DNA from: Bartonella tribocorum CIP 105476
GTDB lineage: Bacteria; Pseudomonadota; Alphaproteobacteria; Rhizobiales; Rhizobiaceae
DNA length: 64,000 nucleotides
Reading direction: 5' to 3'
Assembly: GCF_000196435.1 (NCBI RefSeq)
Contig: NC_010161.1
Location: 1,178,001 to 1,242,000 of the forward strand
The translations under genes and the position numbers were made by a program. Position 1 is the first letter of the stretch. Each line of letters opens with the position of its first letter. This document shows, piece after piece, positions 58,552-64,000 of the stretch. The notes below the pieces were generated by a model. The model was not told where the DNA came from and did no database searches. It worked only from the letters and a program-made list of their open reading frames with translations.

Positions 58552-59448
58552 ATGCCTTCAAATAGTAAAAAGAAATTTACTTCTATTATTAAACCGACAT
58601 TTCAATTATTTTCCATGATCGTTATTTCTCAGTCATTGGTGTCTTGTTGTGCAAGCGAAACTATGCATTTTTCAGTAAAAGATTCCTATCAGAATAAACC
58701 AATTGACGTAAATACTTCTGTTCTACCGAAACAAATGCCCAATAGGAAAAATCAATCAGAAGAAAAAAAGCGTGGGCGGGCGGTTGTTGGTAAACCTTAC
58801 CAAATAAAAGGAAAGTGGTATTATCCTGAAAATGATCCAACGTATAAACGTGTTGGCGAAGCATCATGGTATGGTTCAGATTTTCATGGACGTTTAACGG
58901 CCAACGGTGAAATTTATGACATGAATCTTCTGACTGCTGCTCATCCTACAATGCCTTTACCTAGCTATGCTCGTGTTACTAATTTGAAAAATGGATCTTC
59001 ACTCATTGTGAGAGTGAATGATCGTGGACCTTTTATGAAAGACCGTATCATTGATTTATCAAGGCAAGCTGCAGCAATACTTGGTTATGTGGATAGGGGA
59101 GTTGCAGATGTTAAAGTGGAATATATTTCTGAAGCACCCATTGGCTACTATGATGGTGCATATTTAATGGCCTCTTATACTCCTGGAAATTCTGCCTCAT
59201 ATTCATTAGCGTCAGAAAATGTTTTGAAAAAAAGGGAAACTGTTTTGTTCAAGGAGCGCAATACAGGAAACAAAGAAGAATTAGCTAAAACAGTTTCTGT
59301 TTCACAGGAGCAAAGCGATAAAACCGTTGTAGTGAAATTACCAGAAATTGGTCCTATTATGGTTGATAAGCCGGTACCATTCGATCAAGTTGCGTCTATA
59401 AATAAGCCAAACAAAAGAACAAAAGTCAATTGGCTACAATTGTTTTAA
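58552..59448 (+). CDS. rlpA: RlpA-family septal ring lytic transglycosylase (lipoprotein)
   Basis: The 298-residue protein has a signal peptide with a lipobox-like LVSCC, then after a linker the double-psi beta-barrel domain (RVGEASWYGSDFHGRLTANG, RVTNLKNGSSLIVRVNDRGP, IIDLSRQAAAILGY, residues about 100-205). It should cleave denuded glycan strands. The family's C-terminal SPOR domain is absent, which is common in Rhizobiales. In relatives rlpA stands directly before the carboxypeptidase-tmk-holB cluster; here about 960 bases with an integrase relic separate them. Confidence 0.9.
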   Translation: MPSNSKKKFTSIIKPTFQLFSMIVISQSLVSCCASETMHFSVKDSYQNKPIDVNTSVLPKQMPNRKNQSEEKKRGRAVVGKPYQIKGKWYYPENDPTYKRVGEASWYGSDFHGRLTANGEIYDMNLLTAAHPTMPLPSYARVTNLKNGSSLIVRVNDRGPFMKDRIIDLSRQAAAILGYVDRGVADVKVEYISEAPIGYYDGAYLMASYTPGNSASYSLASENVLKKRETVLFKERNTGNKEELAKTVSVSQEQSDKTVVVKLPEIGPIMVDKPVPFDQVASINKPNKRTKVNWLQLF

Positions 59449-60412
59449 GGAACAATGTATTGATTTTTAATCAATATTTTTTTCAAATAAAAAAGTCGAG
59501 GGTGAGCGTTATTATTTAATAATTTAATATGTCTCTCCAATCCATTATCCAGATCTTCCTGTATGGCAGTGCTTGCTGATAAAGTGTGTATTTTTCTGCT
59601 GTCACAGCTTTTTCCAAATGAGGGTAAGCGGACTGTGTGAGTCTGTTTGTGTACTTTAAAACAACTATACAATCTGATTGGAAAAGAATGTAAAGTCTAA
59701 AAAGCGGAAAGACATTTCCTTTTAATTCGGCTTTGCAGTCTTTGAAGGCATACAAAGTAGTACCTTATCAGGAGATTACGCATGGTTCACGCTTTTTTAT
59801 CCATTTCTTAATGGAGTAACCCCCTTCACGTAAATTAAAAACCGTCAAATAAATACACTTTTTGTATTGCCAATTCACACGTGCTCATTTTTCATTTTAA
59901 AGAGGCATGTATGATTCTCAAACCCATTTTATAACAGCGTTTGTGAATAGTAGAACTATTAAGCCATTAGGCATCATTTTTTACACGTATGAAGATATAA
60001 ACCGATACCATCATACATTTATGCAAAGCTCTTATGTTTTTTCAATAATCCTTTAGACTTAAGAGATTTATAAAAAGTATTTTTACTCTCTCTTTAGTAA
60101 TCCTTCCCCCTATACTAACTTTTCTTATGAATGTTAAAAAAGCGATTTTAATTGTTTCAAAGAAGTGAGATGATGAGAGAGTCTTATAGTATTTTTGTCA
60201 GCTTAAAGTTAAAGAAGTAAAATTTTATCATAAATAAATCAATGTACTAGAAATATAAAACATAAAAAGTATATCATTTTACTTTTGCTCATGCTGAATG
60301 AAAATAAAACCTTTTCTTGAGTTGTCAAGAATTCCTCAATTTGCGGAAATAAGAAATTTTTTTCCTATATAATGGTTTTTTATGCTGATCTTTGAACGGG
60401 AGGAGCGGCTAT
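59449..60412. other. Intergenic region containing an integrase relic
   Basis: 964 bases between rlpA and the carboxypeptidase gene. The first 350 hold a decayed tyrosine integrase on the minus strand; the remainder is featureless and AT-rich. Confidence 0.6.
59460..59800 (-). pseudogene. Tyrosine integrase relic (same family as the gene at 3889-5055)
   Basis: Decayed frames match the intact integrase in order: KAELKG with the same DNA context (CCTTTTAATTC-GCTTT and GGAGATTACGCAT both recur), then an EKA... segment, IMDWRDILNY matching AMDWRDVPAFY, and AHPRLFY matching a LALRLLI strand. Several frameshifts and stops separate them; the catalytic half is missing. It represents an old second integration event or an ancient copy. 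Confidence 0.75.
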
Positions 60413-61576
60413 ATGTATACAACATTAAGGATCTTATTGAGCTTATGGGGGATATTGGCATTTAACACGTGGGGGAGAGCGCAAGATTTTCAAATTTCTG
60501 CCTCACAAGTGTTGTTACTCGATGATAATACAGAGACAATACTTTATGAAAAACAAGAGTGTACTTCTTTTTTTCCTGCTTCATTAGTAAAATTGATGAC
60601 GGCGGAAGTCGTCTTTCATCAATTAAAAGAAGGATTGTTAAAGAATACCCAAAAATTCAAGGTTAGTGAAAATGCTTGGCGTAAGGGTGGGGCACCTTCC
60701 GGTACAACCACTATGTTTGCAAAAATAAAGACAGAAATCAATATTTCTGATCTTTTGCGTGGATTAATTATTGTCAATGGAAATGATGCTGCTATTATTC
60801 TGGCTGAAGGAATATCAGGAGATGAGGACCATTTTGCACAGCTGATGAATCAGCGTGCTAAAATAATTGGATTATCTCAGAGTCATTTTGTTAATGCAAC
60901 AGGGCTTCCCGAAGAGGGACAATTTGTAACAGCACGTGATATGATTATATTGGCGCGTCATATTGTTCAGGAATATCCAGATTATTATGCACTTTATCGT
61001 GAGCCTCATTTTACGTGGAACAATATTTTTCAACGGAATAAAAACCCTCTTATTTTTAAGGAAATTGGTGTAGAAGGATTTGGTTCTGGCTACAGCGAAA
61101 AAGAAGGATTTTCAATGGTTGCTACCATTTATAAAAATCATCGGCGTCTTTTTTTAGCAATCAATGGTTTGCAAGATGGTAAAAAACATACAACGGAAAT
61201 AGAACGCATTCTTCAATGGGGAATAACGGCTTTTGATCTCAAGACGATTTTCACAAAAGGAGAAAGGGTTGGTCTTGCTTCTGTTTATGGTGGAAAGAAA
61301 AATTTTGTTCCACTTATTGTCAAAAAACCGATAAGTTTTATGCTTTCAAATGAAAAAGGAGTGAACGTTAAAGCAAAAATTAAATATCATGGTCCATTGA
61401 AAGCTCCCATCGTTTCAGGGCAATCCGTTGGCGTCATTCAAATTTTAGAAGATAAAAAGATTCTTTTGGAAAAACCAGTTTTTGCCGAAGAGAATGTTCA
61501 GAAAGGAAGTTTCTTTACAAAAGTAAAAGATGCATTCTATGAAATAACAATTGGATGGTTACGGAAATATTTGTAG
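60413..61576 (+). CDS. D-alanyl-D-alanine carboxypeptidase family protein with altered motifs
   Basis: From the ATG at 60413 (GGGAGGAG eight bases upstream) the 387-residue protein has a signal peptide (LRILLSLWGILAFNTWGRAQ) and a PBP5-like S11 domain. SxxK is present (Ser57-Leu-Val-Lys60). The SxN motif reads Asn122-Gly-Asn124 and the KTG motif reads Gly224-Ser-Gly226 (VEGFGSGYSE), so the serine and the lysine-threonine pair are lost. It may have reduced or no activity, or be structural. A C-terminal PBP5-like beta domain follows. tmk starts 29 bases later. Confidence 0.85.
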   Translation: MYTTLRILLSLWGILAFNTWGRAQDFQISASQVLLLDDNTETILYEKQECTSFFPASLVKLMTAEVVFHQLKEGLLKNTQKFKVSENAWRKGGAPSGTTTMFAKIKTEINISDLLRGLIIVNGNDAAIILAEGISGDEDHFAQLMNQRAKIIGLSQSHFVNATGLPEEGQFVTARDMIILARHIVQEYPDYYALYREPHFTWNNIFQRNKNPLIFKEIGVEGFGSGYSEKEGFSMVATIYKNHRRLFLAINGLQDGKKHTTEIERILQWGITAFDLKTIFTKGERVGLASVYGGKKNFVPLIVKKPISFMLSNEKGVNVKAKIKYHGPLKAPIVSGQSVGVIQILEDKKILLEKPVFAEENVQKGSFFTKVKDAFYEITIGWLRKYL

Positions 61577-61605
61577 TTACGCGCTAATAAGATTAAGGTT
61601 CATAC

Positions 61606-62250
61606 GTGTCAGGTTATTTTATTACATTCGAAGGAGGGGACGGGGTAGGAAAAACAGTGCAGATTTCTTTACTTGCTGAATATCTCTCTCACCAAGGTTA
61701 TGATGTTGTTACAACACGAGAACCAGGAGGAACGGCAGGAGCAGAAGCAATCCGACATATTTTGTTATCAGGGAAGGTACAACAATATGGACCGTTGATT
61801 GAAGCTGTTTTGTTTACAGCGGCACGTACCGACCATGTTGCCGAAATTATTGCGCCTTCTTTGCAAAAAGGTAAAATCGTTTTATGTGACCGCTTTATTG
61901 ATTCTACACGCGTTTATCAAGGGCTCAATGAAAGAGTCAATTCTTCTCTTCTTTCTGTTTTAGAGTGTATTGCACTTAATGGTATCATGCCTCATTTAAC
62001 ATTTTTATTAGATATGCCAGCAGCGTGTGGTATAAAGCGTGCAAATTTACGAAGAAAAAAAACTGAAGAAATCGATTATTTTGAAAAAAAACCGTTGGAA
62101 ATTCAAGAACAAAGGCGTCAAGCTTTTCTCCAATTGGCCAAACAGGAACCGCATAGATTTCGAGTCATTGATGCAACGGGTTCAGTGGAAGTCATTGCGC
62201 ATCAAATAAAAAATATTTGTCATCAGGTATTGTTGGATAAGCTTTCATGA
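61606..62250 (+). CDS. tmk: Thymidylate kinase
   Basis: The enzyme phosphorylates dTMP to dTDP. The 214-residue protein has the P-loop FEGGDGVGKTVQISLL, the DRx motif LCDRFIDSTRVYQG and a LID region (RANLRRKKTEEIDYFE). A GTG start is used (VSGYFITFEGG), consistent with the family N-terminus; no ATG lies upstream in a suitable place. It overlaps holB by four bases. Confidence 0.95.
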   Translation: MSGYFITFEGGDGVGKTVQISLLAEYLSHQGYDVVTTREPGGTAGAEAIRHILLSGKVQQYGPLIEAVLFTAARTDHVAEIIAPSLQKGKIVLCDRFIDSTRVYQGLNERVNSSLLSVLECIALNGIMPHLTFLLDMPAACGIKRANLRRKKTEEIDYFEKKPLEIQEQRRQAFLQLAKQEPHRFRVIDATGSVEVIAHQIKNICHQVLLDKLS

Positions 62251-63290
62251 GTGATGTAAATACCTTACGACAATATGATGATATTGATACAATTTTATCT
62301 CCGTCCCAGAATAATATTAGCTTTGGTCATGAGGATGTTCGTCACTTTTTGACACAAATGCTTAAAGAGGAGCGTTTGCATCATGCATTATTATTTGAAG
62401 GGGAATATGGGATTGGAAAGGCGACATTAGCTTTTCACCTTGCTTGGAATATTTTAAGTTCTCAAAAGGGTGCTTTCCTAAAACCAGATCTTCATTCCGT
62501 CACATGGCGCCAAATCACACAGGGCAGTCACCCTGGACTTTTGTATATTTCACGTCGATTTGATGTAAAAACACAAAAGTTTAAAACAGGAATACTCATT
62601 GATGACATCCGTGATATTACACATTTTTTAAGCCGAACATCGCAAGATAATGGATGGCGTATTGTTATCATTGATGCTGCAGATGATATGAATAGAAATG
62701 CTGCCAATGCAATTCTTAAAATACTTGAAGAGCCCCCGGCAAAAGCACTTTTTATTATTATCGCGCATTCTTCAGGAAAATTGCTTCCAACAATCCGTTC
62801 ACGGTGTCAAAAAATTTCTTTTCGCCCACTGAATCATGATGAAATGAAAAAAGTTATTACACATATTTTCACTAATCAGGATTTACCGGATGAAAAAACG
62901 ATTGAAATGATTATTAAAAAATCCAAAGGAAGCCCTCGAAAAGCTGCTTTACTTATTTGCCATGGCGGTCTTGAAATTATTAAAACAATTGATGCTCTTC
63001 TAAAACAACCTGCTTGTAATGCAACGATTGTACACACGCTTGCACAAACATTTTCATCCGTTTCTTCCCCCTTCCAATTTCAACAATTTTGTGATGAAAT
63101 TCTTGATAAAATACAACAAAAAGCTATCACGCTCGTTGAAAAAGAAAACTTATTTCTCTCAAAAAAATATGCGCAAAAATGGCAGGAGATTCATCGAGAA
63201 ATAGAGGAAGTACAAGTGTTTAATCTCGATAAGAAGCAGTTTGTTATTAACTTGCTTTTTAGAGTTCATAAGATCATTCATGAGGATTAG
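62247..63290 (+). CDS. holB: DNA polymerase III subunit delta'
   Basis: Delta' belongs to the clamp loader that places the sliding clamp on DNA. The 347-residue protein has an AAA+ fold with GEYGIGKATLAFHLA as Walker A, LKILEEPPAKALFIIIAHSS and the SRC-like TIRSRCQKISFRPL. The zinc module between Walker A and B is not obvious; a shortened form is usual in alphaproteobacteria. It overlaps tmk by four bases and precedes metG by 76 bases. Confidence 0.93.
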   Translation: MSDVNTLRQYDDIDTILSPSQNNISFGHEDVRHFLTQMLKEERLHHALLFEGEYGIGKATLAFHLAWNILSSQKGAFLKPDLHSVTWRQITQGSHPGLLYISRRFDVKTQKFKTGILIDDIRDITHFLSRTSQDNGWRIVIIDAADDMNRNAANAILKILEEPPAKALFIIIAHSSGKLLPTIRSRCQKISFRPLNHDEMKKVITHIFTNQDLPDEKTIEMIIKKSKGSPRKAALLICHGGLEIIKTIDALLKQPACNATIVHTLAQTFSSVSSPFQFQQFCDEILDKIQQKAITLVEKENLFLSKKYAQKWQEIHREIEEVQVFNLDKKQFVINLLFRVHKIIHED

Positions 63291-63366
63291 TTTTTCCGTG
63301 ACAATGTGATAAACAGACGTTATGTCATTGTATCTTTTATTTATAGCGTTTTACAATGAGTATGAC

Positions 63367-64000
63367 ATGCGTGACACATATTACATAACAACTCCTATTT
63401 TTTATCCTAATGGTCATCCGCATATTGGACATGCCTATAGTGCCATTGCAAGTGATGTCTTAGCCCGCTTTCAGCGATTAAACGGAAAAAAGGTATTTTT
63501 TCTTTCTGGTACAGATGAGCATGGTTTAAAGATGCAACAAACTGCAGCAGCATTGGACATGACACCTCAGCAACTTGCAGATCGTAATAGTGCAGTATTT
63601 CAAAAAATGCTTGCGGTATTAAATTGTTCTAACGATGATTTCATCCGTACAACAGAAGAACGCCATTATCAAGCCTGTCAAGAAATTTGGAAAAAGATGG
63701 AAGAAAATGGCGATATTTATCTCGGCCGTTATACGGGTTGGTATTCGGTTCGCCAAGAAGCCTATTATGAAGAGAAAGATACAGAAGTTGGACCAGATAA
63801 TATCCGTCGCGAAAAAGAATTAGGTTCTCCCGTTGAATGGAATGAGGAAGAAAGTTATTTTTTTAGACTTTCTCGTTATGAAAAGGCTCTTCTTGAATAT
63901 TATGAAAAGCATCCTGATTTTATTGCTCCCCTTGAGCGGCGTAATGAAATTATAAGTTTTATCAAATCAGGTTTAAAAGATATTTCTATTTCACGGGCAA
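63367..64000 (+). CDS. metG: Methionyl-tRNA synthetase, N-terminal part (runs off right edge)
   Basis: MetG charges tRNA-Met. The visible 211 residues start [20 protein letters not shown] and include the class I HIGH motif [31 protein letters not shown] and the conserved [13 protein letters not shown] and [20 protein letters not shown] segments. The zinc-less bacterial form is suggested by the lack of cysteine clusters at residues 120-150. The remainder lies beyond the window. Confidence 0.95.
   Translation, partial: MRDTYYITTPIFYPNGHPHIGHAYSAIASDVLARFQRLNGKKVFFLSGTDEHGLKMQQTAAALDMTPQQLADRNSAVFQKMLAVLNCSNDDFIRTTEERHYQACQEIWKKMEENGDIYLGRYTGWYSVRQEAYYEEKDTEVGPDNIRREKELGSPVEWNEEESYFFRLSRYEKALLEYYEKHPDFIAPLERRNEIISFIKSGLKDISISRA

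Overview
The window is a chromosomal segment of an AT-rich alphaproteobacterium of the order Hyphomicrobiales (Rhizobiales), most likely a Bartonella species. Reasons: low GC, long decaying intergenic stretches, many pseudogenes, and a core-gene order typical of the order (accC-accB, pyrB-pyrC-plsY-dprA with topA-rnr, gatC-gatA, sfsA-map-radC, rlpA-dac-tmk-holB-metG). Genus is inferred from protein character and layout; no database search was possible.

Region 1 (1-5055) is a decayed integrated element, mostly on the minus strand. The left edge holds the 5' part of a gene with an Mrr-like nuclease domain leading into a helicase, as in type ISP restriction enzymes. Next come a C-terminal stump of a DUF3987-type phage helicase/primase, two unknown overlapping genes (the second seems to start at ATT), a zinc-finger primase N-terminal stump, a dead serine recombinase, an AlpA-like regulator and a tyrosine integrase. 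Two perfect DnaA boxes lie in this region.

Region 2 (5252-13683, plus strand) is a phage host-recognition and lysis module without head or packaging genes. It has three tandem tail-collar fibre genes (the middle one frameshifted), a small coiled-coil protein, and a 1077-residue fibre. That fibre combines a very long Ala-rich coiled coil with a C-terminal domain resembling the variable tropism proteins of diversity-generating retroelements (DGRs). A terminator, GH24 endolysin, nested Rz/Rz1-like genes, a membrane protein and an XRE-type regulator with a hairpin before its start follow. No reverse transcriptase is visible. tRNA-Thr(TGT) marks the junction with the core chromosome.

Region 3 (about 14000-55700) is core chromosome: fatty-acid synthesis start (accBC), a DsbA-like thiol protein, glpD, dusA, cobT, an Lrp regulator, a uracil-DNA glycosylase-like protein, a thermonuclease, rpmG, an MFS transporter, rnr, topA, dprA, plsY, a pseudo-dihydroorotase with pyrB, an AidB-like acyl-CoA dehydrogenase, ruvX, gatCA, a complete branched-chain amino-acid ABC operon (liv), a double cold-shock protein, a DUF192 gene killed by one nonsense codon, an alpha/beta hydrolase, DUF3126, radC, map, sfsA, trmJ, murI, rpsD, ttcA and rimO.

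Region 4 (56122-64000) holds lexA with an Ala-Ser instead of Ala-Gly cleavage site, tRNA-Lys(TTT), rlpA, a relic of a second integrase wedged between rlpA and a D-Ala-D-Ala carboxypeptidase homologue, then tmk, holB and the start of metG. The carboxypeptidase homologue has altered SxN and KTG motifs.

The most notable signals are the DGR-like tip on the giant fibre without a visible retroelement, the recombinogenic fibre array, the LexA cleavage site, the ATT-start gene and the integrase relic.
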